Below are positions 45,240 to 52,967 of a stretch of DNA of 64,000 nt, piece by piece. The DNA is taken from the NCBI RefSeq assembly GCF_014858725.1, contig NZ_AQGV01000012.1:1302001-1366000 (forward strand), read 5' to 3'. Each line of letters begins with the position of its first letter. Positions within the stretch are counted from its first letter, which is position 1. The position numbers and the translations under genes were made by a program. This DNA is from Pseudoalteromonas aurantia 208 (GTDB lineage Bacteria; Pseudomonadota; Gammaproteobacteria; Enterobacterales; Alteromonadaceae). Below the pieces are notes generated by a model. It had not been told where the DNA came from and made no database searches. It saw only the letters and a list, made by a program, of their open reading frames with translations.

Positions 45240-46676
45240 ATGCCGCCAAAAATTCTAATAGTTGAAGATACAGAGTCTCTGGCTTTGATGTACCAGTCGT
45301 ATTTAATCCCAACAGGGATGACAACACGGGTTGCAGCCACAGGTGCAGATGCTTTGGCTACCATTGCTGAATTTACGCCTGATCTTATTCTACTAGATGT
45401 CATGCTACCAGATATGAATGGGCTGGATATTCTTTCTTCTTTACAAGGTGATGATCAGCCGCAAGTTATAGTACTAACGGGGCATGCGACTAAAGAAATG
45501 GCAATACAAGCCATAAAGCTTGGCGCCAATGACTTTTTAGAAAAACCCATAGAAGCTGACCGCTTTAGGATCACAATAAATAATGCTCTGAAGTTAAAAG
45601 ACCTAAAAAGTACGGTCGAAAAATATCAAGCAACATATGAGAACGGACGCTTTTTTGACTTAATAGGCAGTTCTCGCGCCATGCAATCCGTTTATCAAAT
45701 CATTAATTCAGCAGCAACCAGTAAAGCAACCGTATTTATAACCGGAGAAAGCGGGACAGGTAAAGAGCTATGTGCAAAAGCGGTACATCAAGCATCACCT
45801 CGGGCCAGTAAACCCTTTATCGCTCTCAACTGTGCCGCAATCCCTAAAGACTTAATAGAAAGCGAAATATTCGGGCATTTAAAAGGGGCATTTACAGGTG
45901 CAATAGCAAATAGAGAAGGGGCTGCTGGTCAAGCGAATGGAGGGACTTTATTTCTAGACGAACTCTGTGAAATGGATATAAATTTGCAAAGCAAACTTCT
46001 TCGCTTTATACAAACGGGCTGTTATCAACAAGTTGGAAGTGAAAAAGAAACTAAGGTAGATGTTCGTTTTGTTTGTGCCACAAATAGGGATCCATTACTA
46101 GAGGTACAAGCGGGTCGATTTAGAGAAGATCTTTATTATCGTCTTCACGTGATCCCGATAAATTTACCCCCTTTACGAGAGAGGGGAAGAGATATCATTG
46201 AAATTGCTGAGGCGTTATTCTTAAAAATTAGTAAAGAAGAATCACATCCCTATAAAGGTATTTCTGACGCTGTTAAGCGGGCTTTTTTAGATTACACATG
46301 GCCTGGTAATGTTCGCCAATTGGAGAACACCGTACGTAATACCTTAGTGCTCAACCCAGATGAATGGATTGATCTGGATATGGTGCCTGCTTTACTGAGT
46401 TCGCAAAACACCAATGCTCTACCTTTGGTGCAATCGGCCCCTAATGTGGCTCCGTTAGTACCAACTACTAGAAACGTTGATGATTCAAATTTAGAACGGC
46501 GAACGACGTTGGGATCGATGCAAGATATTGAACCACTATGGGTTATAGAAAAGCGGTATATAGAGCAAGCGATAGCCCTTTGCCAAAGCAATATTCCAAA
46601 AGCAGCAGCCTTGTTAGATGTTAGCCCTTCTACAATTTATCGTAAAATCAAGGGTTGGGAAGACGCACAGGCATAA
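45240..46676 (+). CDS. sypG: Sigma54-dependent response regulator (SypG-like)
   Basis: 478 aa from ATG 45240 with AAGGAAG 7 nt upstream; a TTG two codons earlier is less likely. REC (1-120, phospho-Asp about 51 in LLDVMLPDMNG), AAA+ domain (about 140-370) with Walker A GESGTGKE, the sigma54-contact loop GAFTGA, Walker B GGTLFLDEL and arginine-finger region, and a C-terminal Fis-type HTH (AAALLDVSPSTIYRKI). It activates sigma54 promoters from upstream enhancers. Sigma54-like elements and repeated palindromes occur in this locus, making it the likely activator. Converges with the next gene, 3 bp apart. Confidence 0.93.
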   Translation: MPPKILIVEDTESLALMYQSYLIPTGMTTRVAATGADALATIAEFTPDLILLDVMLPDMNGLDILSSLQGDDQPQVIVLTGHATKEMAIQAIKLGANDFLEKPIEADRFRITINNALKLKDLKSTVEKYQATYENGRFFDLIGSSRAMQSVYQIINSAATSKATVFITGESGTGKELCAKAVHQASPRASKPFIALNCAAIPKDLIESEIFGHLKGAFTGAIANREGAAGQANGGTLFLDELCEMDINLQSKLLRFIQTGCYQQVGSEKETKVDVRFVCATNRDPLLEVQAGRFREDLYYRLHVIPINLPPLRERGRDIIEIAEALFLKISKEESHPYKGISDAVKRAFLDYTWPGNVRQLENTVRNTLVLNPDEWIDLDMVPALLSSQNTNALPLVQSAPNVAPLVPTTRNVDDSNLERRTTLGSMQDIEPLWVIEKRYIEQAIALCQSNIPKAAALLDVSPSTIYRKIKGWEDAQA

Positions 46677-46679
46677 TGA

Positions 46680-47714
46680 TTATATGCGGGATGGGCATTG
46701 ACCTGAGTACGCTTCATGTAAAAGTGTCCACTGTGCATGGCCCGAGAATCTTTGAGCCACAATGCTATGTGCATATTGTTTCATCATAATCAAATTTTCT
46801 GGGGCGATTTTCGTTATTTCTTCAATTTTTCTTGTTAATAGATCAACATCATAGGTCGGCATGACCCAGCCACTTAGGTTGTTTGTAATGACGTTTGAAA
46901 CAGCACCTACATCTAAGCTAATGACCATAACGCCATGATTCATTGCTTCTAAAATAGCCATTGGTAATCCTTCTTGTCTCGAGGTTACGCATAACACATC
47001 AATATTTTTCCAAATTTTTTCAGATGGGACCACTCCATGACAAACAACATGTTCTGGTATATCAAGTGTTTTCTGCATATCTCCATCACCAAACATATGC
47101 CACTCGAACATGTTTTGTTTGACCATGTGGTTTGCAACTTCAATGAACCTGTCTGGGCCTTTTTCGTATGAAAACCGCCCAACAAAACCTACTTTTAGCT
47201 TGTTCGCGCTGTGATAAGTAGAGCTTGTGACTGCCAATGGGGTAGTTTCAATAAAGTTGTCGAGTACTTCCGCCTCTTTTAACTGGTATTTAATTCGTTT
47301 TGATACAGCGAAATTAATAGAAAGTCGTGCGGTTAATTTATCCAAAATGTTATAAAGCCTAACCATTCCTTGACCCGTTTCCCCTGCGTGGTAAGTGCTG
47401 ATACAACGTACTTTTAGATACTTACACATTAGTCTGCCCAATATACCGGCTTTGTACCCATGGGTGTGAACTACGGTGTCATTTGAAAAACTCGCAAATG
47501 CCGATTTTAAACTTGAAATGGAGCCATTTAAAAATTCAAATTGAATATTGTTAGATTCTAGCTTATTGTAAAATAGTTGGTTATCGTGGTTTTGGTAAAA
47601 TAGGACTTTGCATATAACGCCTTTGCGCTGTAATAATTTTGCAAGCTCTACTAAGTGAGACTCAATACCACCGAATATTGAAGAATCAACAAATAATACA
47701 ACGTCATATTTCAT
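46680..47714 (-). CDS. Family 4 glycosyltransferase (SypH/SypI-like role)
   Basis: 344 aa from ATG 47714 (GGAG 7 nt upstream); a longer frame from 47795 overlaps the divergent Hpt gene and is rejected. GT-B fold: N-terminal FVDSSIFGGIESHLVELAK, donor side LKVGFVGRFSYEKGPDRFI, HMFGDGDM and SRQEGLPMAILEAMNHG with the EX7E glutamates. Cytoplasmic, one more sugar transfer for the polysaccharide. It is on the opposite strand to the SypG-like gene although sypH and sypI follow sypG directly in Vibrio fischeri, so a local inversion is likely. Confidence 0.87.
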   Translation of the reverse strand: MKYDVVLFVDSSIFGGIESHLVELAKLLQRKGVICKVLFYQNHDNQLFYNKLESNNIQFEFLNGSISSLKSAFASFSNDTVVHTHGYKAGILGRLMCKYLKVRCISTYHAGETGQGMVRLYNILDKLTARLSINFAVSKRIKYQLKEAEVLDNFIETTPLAVTSSTYHSANKLKVGFVGRFSYEKGPDRFIEVANHMVKQNMFEWHMFGDGDMQKTLDIPEHVVCHGVVPSEKIWKNIDVLCVTSRQEGLPMAILEAMNHGVMVISLDVGAVSNVITNNLSGWVMPTYDVDLLTRKIEEITKIAPENLIMMKQYAHSIVAQRFSGHAQWTLLHEAYSGQCPSRI

Positions 47715-47734
47715 ATCTAACTCCAGGGGTATAC

Positions 47735-48070
47735 ATGATAGATTTAACGACCTATTCTCAACTCCAAGTTGATGTTGGCGAAGAGCTAGCCGCACAACTT
47801 TTAGGTGTTTATTTAAGTGAGTCGCAAGTTTTAATAAAAAGGCTGACTACATCGAATGACTGCGACCTACTTCAAATTACAGCACATAGTTTAAAAAGCA
47901 GTAGTCGAAGTTATGGTGCTCTGCAATTAGCCGAACTATGTGAAAAAATTGAGCATCAGATAAAAACTGTCGGTGTTTGTGATGAAGTTACTGCTTTGAT
48001 TGCAGCTGCTCATCAGCAAAGTACCGTCACGTTTACTGATGCATACAAGTTAATTAATGGTACATGTTGA
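47735..48070 (+). CDS. Stand-alone Hpt phosphotransfer protein
   Basis: 111 aa from ATG 47735 (AGGGG 6 nt upstream). One four-helix Hpt domain with phospho-His in TAHSLKSSSRSYGA (about residue 49). No kinase or receiver attached. It can pass phosphate from a hybrid kinase that lacks its own Hpt, and the soluble hybrid kinase at 49104 does lack one. Targets would be the receivers of the SypE- and SypG-like proteins. Only 20 bp separate its start from the divergent glycosyltransferase start, and its last 21 bp overlap the converging YvcK-family gene. Confidence 0.85.
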   Translation: MIDLTTYSQLQVDVGEELAAQLLGVYLSESQVLIKRLTTSNDCDLLQITAHSLKSSSRSYGALQLAELCEKIEHQIKTVGVCDEVTALIAAAHQQSTVTFTDAYKLINGTC

Positions 48071-48940
48071 GTTAACCTTAGTGCTAAGTGGCAGTTTTAG
48101 CAACTGAGAGAAAACATGGCTTAGCTGCTCTATGTTATGCTGCGTACTCTGAGTATCATTTAGCTCGTCACAGTGCACAACTATTTCTTCGATTGCCTGT
48201 GGAGAAATACTTAAATCACAGAATTGATAACCTAGCTTTTCTTGCATCCAGTCGATGATCGTTTCTCCTTTAAGAGACCGAGCAACGCTATTTTCTTCTG
48301 CAATATTTTCAATAAAAATTCTACATGCAGCGGTATTTTCAATCGCATCACCAATTTCTTTAACTAATAGTGGTGGCATTACACTCGATATAATACTACC
48401 AGGCCCAATTAAAACTAAGTCTGCGTTGGTAATTGCATCAACTGCGCCCTTAGCTGCACGAACTGATTTTGATAGACCAATCGCATCAGGCAGTTCCGTC
48501 AATGCGTCTATTTCACATTCACCTACGACCTGTTCGCCGTTTGCATAGGTTGCCACTAAGTCGGTTGCTGAATCAGACATAGGTAAAATTGTTTCAGCAT
48601 TCCCCAGCATTGCATTAAACCAAGCAACCGCTTCTGTTGGAGAGTCTGTAAGCTGCATCAAACCTAGCAGCGTCAGATTACCTAAACTATGCCCATCCAA
48701 CTCACCGCCATCAAAACGATGCTCAAATATTGAATGTATAAGTGATTGTTTATCGGTTAACTGTAAGCAGCACCTACGAATATCACCTAAAGCAACACAT
48801 TCTTGAGATTCTCTGAGTCGGCCGGTACTTCCTCCGTTATCGGTAGTGGCAACAACCGCTGTTAAATCACTACATAAAGGTCTTATTGCTGAAAGTACTT
48901 GTGCTAACCCATGACCGCCGCCTAAACATACTATTTTCAT
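48050..48940 (-). CDS. YvcK/CofD-like family protein
   Basis: 296 aa. GGGHGLAQVLSAI and VATTDNGGSTGRLR form the nucleotide-sugar-binding site of the YvcK (gluconeogenesis factor) clade of the CofD fold; PGSIISSVMPPLLV is also conserved. In Bacillus YvcK binds UDP-GlcNAc and links carbon supply to cell-wall synthesis; E. coli YbhK is the nearest relative of known name. The enzyme activity is unknown. Here it lies inside the polysaccharide region between the Hpt and hybrid-kinase genes, so nucleotide-sugar sensing in this context is possible but only inferred. Confidence 0.85.
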   Translation of the reverse strand: MKIVCLGGGHGLAQVLSAIRPLCSDLTAVVATTDNGGSTGRLRESQECVALGDIRRCCLQLTDKQSLIHSIFEHRFDGGELDGHSLGNLTLLGLMQLTDSPTEAVAWFNAMLGNAETILPMSDSATDLVATYANGEQVVGECEIDALTELPDAIGLSKSVRAAKGAVDAITNADLVLIGPGSIISSVMPPLLVKEIGDAIENTAACRIFIENIAEENSVARSLKGETIIDWMQEKLGYQFCDLSISPQAIEEIVVHCDELNDTQSTQHNIEQLSHVFSQLLKLPLSTKVNSTCTIN

Positions 48941-49076
48941 GTTATCTCCAAACTGATATTTTTTAACTAGTTATGAAAAAGCAGGTTTTATTCCAACTTT
49001 AAATAATGATTAAGCTGTTGAATTTAAATAAATGTATCTAAATATAATTTGAAATAAATGCGATATAGAACTATCT

Positions 49077-49089
49077 TTGCAAAGTGCAA
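49077..49089. promoter_or_regulatory. TTGCA-N3-TGCAA palindrome, copy 5
   Basis: TTGCAAAGTGCAA, ending 14 bp before the hybrid kinase start codon. A sigma54-like -12 (TTTGCA) is part of it, but the -24 half (TAGAAC) lacks the GG pair. Confidence 0.5.
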
Positions 49090-49103
49090 AGCAATTTAAA
49101 ATC

Positions 49104-51146
49104 ATGGTGTTCTACAATATGCAAAATGGAAGTTTGATAAGCCCAAGTAAGTTACAGCGAACCTTAATAAAAATAAATTCGAGCAATGATTTTGAGCAGT
49201 TATATAGTGAAATTGACAGGGCTATGGCTGAGTTGTTTTCATATCAAGCTTGTGTTGTATTAGCATCTAGGAGCAAAGGCGCTTATCGTACCATTGCGAC
49301 TTCTAGCATTTTGTTCAATGATGAAAGTTGGTATGAGTATGTTGATTTATTCGCACAAGGAATATCAGAAAATGAACAATTTATACCTCATGCCGTTAGT
49401 GAGTATGATCAAACTTCAATCAGTAAAACGGTGTTATCTGGGTTAAATAATAGTTTAGTTTTTAAGTTATCTGAATTATGTGGCCAAGGTATTATTCTAT
49501 TCACTGGTCTACTTAATCCACCCTCTGATACCTACACTAATGATCTTAATTTTATAACTTTGCTAGAACAAGTGTATTTAAAAGCAGATCAACTACAAAA
49601 GTCACATTCTAGAACCAGTAGTTTATTATCACTTATTGCGAACATGACTGAGCGAGCTGATTTATTTAAAGAACTAGCATCCGAGTGGTTTTGGCGAACA
49701 GATACCGAGAACATATTTACGTGCGTGGATGAATTAGCACCCCATGATGATTTATATAGTCAGTTTTTTATAGGAAAGTCAGCGTTAAAGTTACGATCTG
49801 ATAATGAAATGGAGCACTTGCGAAAGTGGGCTCAATTTCAGCACATATTAACCCAACATGGAGATTTTTTTGAATTCGAGTTTGAGTTAGACAGTCAACG
49901 CCATCTATGGATATCTTTGAGTGGAAAAGCTCAGTTTACCTCCATAGGTGAATTCAACGGTTATATGGGTATCGCTAAGGATATCACCTACGCAAAAGAC
50001 AGAGAAATAGCATATAAGCAAGCAAAAGAAAAAGCAGAAAGTGCTAACTCGGCAAAATCTCAGTTCTTAGCGGTGATGTCTCACGAAATACGCACGCCAA
50101 TGAATGCAATACTTGGAATGGTAGAACTGCTCAATGACACTGCGCTTACAGAGCAGCAAAAAGAGTGGCTTTCATATGCACAAAGCAGCGCGAATTTATT
50201 GCTAGGTTTGATATCAGATGTATTAGACTTTTCTAAAATTGAATCAGGCACTCTGAGTTTAGATAACAGTGAGTTTAATCTAAAAGAACTTATTCAGAGT
50301 ATTTCAGCTCAGTTTGAGGCACATACAGCGCCTGGAAAGCTCGTTTTTGAACAAATCATTGATAAATCAGTTCCAGATATTATTGAGGGAGACAGCACAC
50401 GGTTAGGGCAGATTTTATTTAACTTATTGGGGAATGCATTTAAGTTTACCAGCCACGGACGTGTAAATTTACACATAAGTAGAGAGCATAATCTGTTAAC
50501 AATTAAAATATCAGATACTGGGATTGGTATAGCTGAGCAAGATCTAAATCGTTTATTTAAGCCCTTTAGTCAGGTAAGTGACAGTGTAAAGCGAAAGCAG
50601 CAGGGCGTAGGGCTAGGGCTGAGTATTACCAAAAAACTGATTGAGCTGATGCAAGGGACTATAAATTGCCACAGCTTATTAGGTGTAGGCACAACATTCA
50701 CGGTTACTCTTCCAGTTAAAGCCGTTAACGTGACACCCGTTACAAGTAAGCAAGAGCAAATACAGCAACCTCTAAACATTTTAGTAGCGGAAGATAATAA
50801 ACCGAACCAAGTATTGATAGAAGCCCTTTTGAAAAAGTTAAATCACAGTGTAACGCTAACAGAAACAGGTTCCGAAGCGCTAAATGCTATTAAAGCGAAA
50901 CAGTTTGATCTTGTCTTAATGGACATGATGATGCCGGTCATGGACGGGTTGACAGCGACTAAATATATACGAGAAGAAATGTCGCTGGATGTGCCAATAT
51001 TTGCTTTGACGGCCAATGCCGGGCAAACCGACAAAATCAATTGCTTGAATGCCGGTATGAATAAGGTGCTGACGAAACCAATAAAGTTTTCGGAGTTAAG
51101 CAGTGCAATTAACTCTTTAACGAGAACAGCTAAAAAAGAGTGCTAA
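49104..51146 (+). CDS. Soluble hybrid histidine kinase (GAF?-PAS-HK-REC), SypF-like role
   Basis: 680 aa from ATG 49104; a TTG frame from 49077 would translate the palindrome and is rejected. No TM segment, so the signal is cytoplasmic. A GAF-like region (about 1-190), PAS (about 195-300), HisKA with AVMSHEIRTPMNAILGM (His about 325), HATPase (about 425-540), and REC (about 557-672, Asp in LVLMDMMMPVMDG). There is no Hpt, which matches the separate Hpt protein at 47735. Together they could replace SypF, which has all three parts in one chain. A palindrome of the locus lies just upstream, so feedback is possible. Confidence 0.88.
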   Translation: MVFYNMQNGSLISPSKLQRTLIKINSSNDFEQLYSEIDRAMAELFSYQACVVLASRSKGAYRTIATSSILFNDESWYEYVDLFAQGISENEQFIPHAVSEYDQTSISKTVLSGLNNSLVFKLSELCGQGIILFTGLLNPPSDTYTNDLNFITLLEQVYLKADQLQKSHSRTSSLLSLIANMTERADLFKELASEWFWRTDTENIFTCVDELAPHDDLYSQFFIGKSALKLRSDNEMEHLRKWAQFQHILTQHGDFFEFEFELDSQRHLWISLSGKAQFTSIGEFNGYMGIAKDITYAKDREIAYKQAKEKAESANSAKSQFLAVMSHEIRTPMNAILGMVELLNDTALTEQQKEWLSYAQSSANLLLGLISDVLDFSKIESGTLSLDNSEFNLKELIQSISAQFEAHTAPGKLVFEQIIDKSVPDIIEGDSTRLGQILFNLLGNAFKFTSHGRVNLHISREHNLLTIKISDTGIGIAEQDLNRLFKPFSQVSDSVKRKQQGVGLGLSITKKLIELMQGTINCHSLLGVGTTFTVTLPVKAVNVTPVTSKQEQIQQPLNILVAEDNKPNQVLIEALLKKLNHSVTLTETGSEALNAIKAKQFDLVLMDMMMPVMDGLTATKYIREEMSLDVPIFALTANAGQTDKINCLNAGMNKVLTKPIKFSELSSAINSLTRTAKKEC

Positions 51147-51897
51147 AAGAGTCTGTTGCTTTTATATCTATAAGGATATTCTCAAAGTTCTGAAGCTGCT
51201 GCTGGTGTATAAAATTCCCCATACTGATCCGGCTAACGCCAAGGTCAGTCAAGTCAGTAAAGTTGGTTAATTCAGGCATACACATTACATTAACAGGTAA
51301 ATGGGTATGACTCACGGCCGCTTTTATGTCAGTGTCATTGGTTATGCATGGAATGAATATGCCATCAGCCCCCGCAGCTTGGTATTGCGTAATTCTATTT
51401 TTAGTTTCAGCTATCGTATTCTTAACATTAAGTAAAAACGTATCAATTCTCACATTAATGAACACGTCTATATTAGTTTTATTAAGATGGTCTTTAATCT
51501 CAGACAAAAAACAGGTGAACTTATCGGCGTTTATTAATGCACGTTCGCCGTCTAACACTTTACTGTCTTCAATATTAATACCAACAACCCCAAGCTTCAC
51601 CAGCGATCTTATATGTTCAAAGGTTTTTTCAGGAACATCGCTGTAACCGGCTTCAATATCGACTGTCAAAGGGATTGAAACTGCCGAGGCAATTTTATCT
51701 ATCATAAAAAGTAACTCTGAAAAGGGTAACTCTTCACCATCTTCATATCCCAATGTAGCAGCAAGGGCTGCGCTAGATGTTCCTATTGCTTTAAAGCCAT
51801 TTTTTTGTGAAATTTTTGCACTGGGCACGTCCCAAACATTGGCAAGAAGTAAAGGCGTTGATGTTGTATGCAATGCTCTAAAAGTGTTGACTAACAT
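51130..51897 (-). CDS. Isocitrate lyase/PEP mutase superfamily enzyme
   Basis: 255 aa, single TIM barrel. LLANVWDVPSAKI at the N-terminus, the metal-binding TVDIEAGYSD and VVGINIEDSK blocks, and the acidic loop INVRIDTFL match the PEP mutase/ICL superfamily, which make or break C-C or P-C bonds beside a carboxylate. The ICL-type KKCGH motif is absent, so a PEP mutase-like or oxaloacetate/2-methylisocitrate lyase-like reaction is likelier. Divergent from a LysR gene 132 bp away that probably controls it. Its end overlaps the hybrid kinase gene by 17 bp. Confidence 0.8.
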   Translation of the reverse strand: MLVNTFRALHTTSTPLLLANVWDVPSAKISQKNGFKAIGTSSAALAATLGYEDGEELPFSELLFMIDKIASAVSIPLTVDIEAGYSDVPEKTFEHIRSLVKLGVVGINIEDSKVLDGERALINADKFTCFLSEIKDHLNKTNIDVFINVRIDTFLLNVKNTIAETKNRITQYQAAGADGIFIPCITNDTDIKAAVSHTHLPVNVMCMPELTNFTDLTDLGVSRISMGNFIHQQQLQNFENILIDIKATDSFSTLF

Positions 51898-52029
51898 AGT
51901 AATAGTTCCGTTTATATTTACTTGATGTGGCCAGTATGCGTTGACAGTATTGTTTATACAAACGATAATACTGCGACAGTAATATAAGCTCTCCTTATAT
52001 TAAAAAGCTGATCTATAGGCGACAACCCA

Positions 52030-52944
52030 TTGCATAAAGTGCTGAATAATTTAAACCTACTACGTACTTTTAATGCTGCTGCACATCACGCCAGCTATAG
52101 TTTAGCTGCGGATCAGCTATGTATTTCACAAGCGGCTGTTAGCCAGCAGATGCGGCAACTACAAAGTTTACTGGGGCAGCAACTTTTTACTCGAAAAGGA
52201 AAAAGTATGTTGCTGACGCAAAGTGGAAAAGTCTTATTTTTAGCAACAAACAATGCACTATCAGTGCTGAGTGAGTCATTATATACCCTCTCTAAGCAAC
52301 CACTTGCTGGACCATTAACTGTATCATCGACTCAAGCTTTCTCTGCAATTTGGTTAATGCCACGATTGCATTTGTTTTCAAAATTACACCCTGAGATAAC
52401 TATCAATATTCAGTCTTCCACTGGGTTTGACGACTTAATAACACAGCATATTGATTTGGCTATACGGTTTGGAACTAATGTGAGGCAGAAAACTCCCAAA
52501 GAATATGAGTGCCTCCATTTTGGTGATGGAACAGTTCACCCTGTCTGCTCTGCGAGTACACTAGATGGGTTAAAAAATAAAAAGTGTGCAGAGATTTTAG
52601 GTCATCCCCTTATTAAAATTGGAAGCTCCAGTCCATATGACTGGTTAGAATGGGCAGAGCATCATGGTATTAGTGAGGTTAGCGAAAATACAATATATAC
52701 GTCTGTTAGCAGCACTGATATGGCTCTGACTGCTATCCTAAATAGTAACAGCATTGCACTGATTGTTGATTATTTGTGTCAAAATCATATTGAGTCAGGT
52801 GCGCTTGGTATTGCATTGCCATTGCCACACCCTAATAAAGTCGAGCGTTATTTTGTATACGATAAGCGCTCTCCTAAGCACGAAAGAATTTTGGTTTTTA
52901 TTGAATGGGTTAAATCACAAATAATAAACGAGGCAGGCCAATAA
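52030..52944 (+). CDS. LysR-family regulator (GcvA-like)
   Basis: 304 aa. N-terminal winged HTH with NLLRTFNAAAHHASYSLAADQL and QAAVSQQMRQLQSLLGQQLF; C-terminal effector-binding domain (about 95-300) beginning PLAGPLTVSSTQAFSAIWLMPRL, as in GcvA-type regulators. No ATG fits: start is TTG 52030 (AGGCG 9 nt upstream) or GTG 52039. Divergent from the PEP mutase-like gene, the probable target, with a 132-bp shared control region. Effector unknown. Confidence 0.85.
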   Translation: MHKVLNNLNLLRTFNAAAHHASYSLAADQLCISQAAVSQQMRQLQSLLGQQLFTRKGKSMLLTQSGKVLFLATNNALSVLSESLYTLSKQPLAGPLTVSSTQAFSAIWLMPRLHLFSKLHPEITINIQSSTGFDDLITQHIDLAIRFGTNVRQKTPKEYECLHFGDGTVHPVCSASTLDGLKNKKCAEILGHPLIKIGSSSPYDWLEWAEHHGISEVSENTIYTSVSSTDMALTAILNSNSIALIVDYLCQNHIESGALGIALPLPHPNKVERYFVYDKRSPKHERILVFIEWVKSQIINEAGQ

Positions 52945-52967
52945 TCACATCGACCTGCCAGAAAATA

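Noticed and set aside
47715..47795. 27-residue extension of the minus-strand glycosyltransferase
   Set aside because: Overlaps the Hpt gene and lacks a ribosome binding site, whereas ATG 47714 has GGAG.
49077..49103. TTG start for the hybrid kinase
   Set aside because: The nine extra codons are the palindrome itself; ATG 49104 is the better start.
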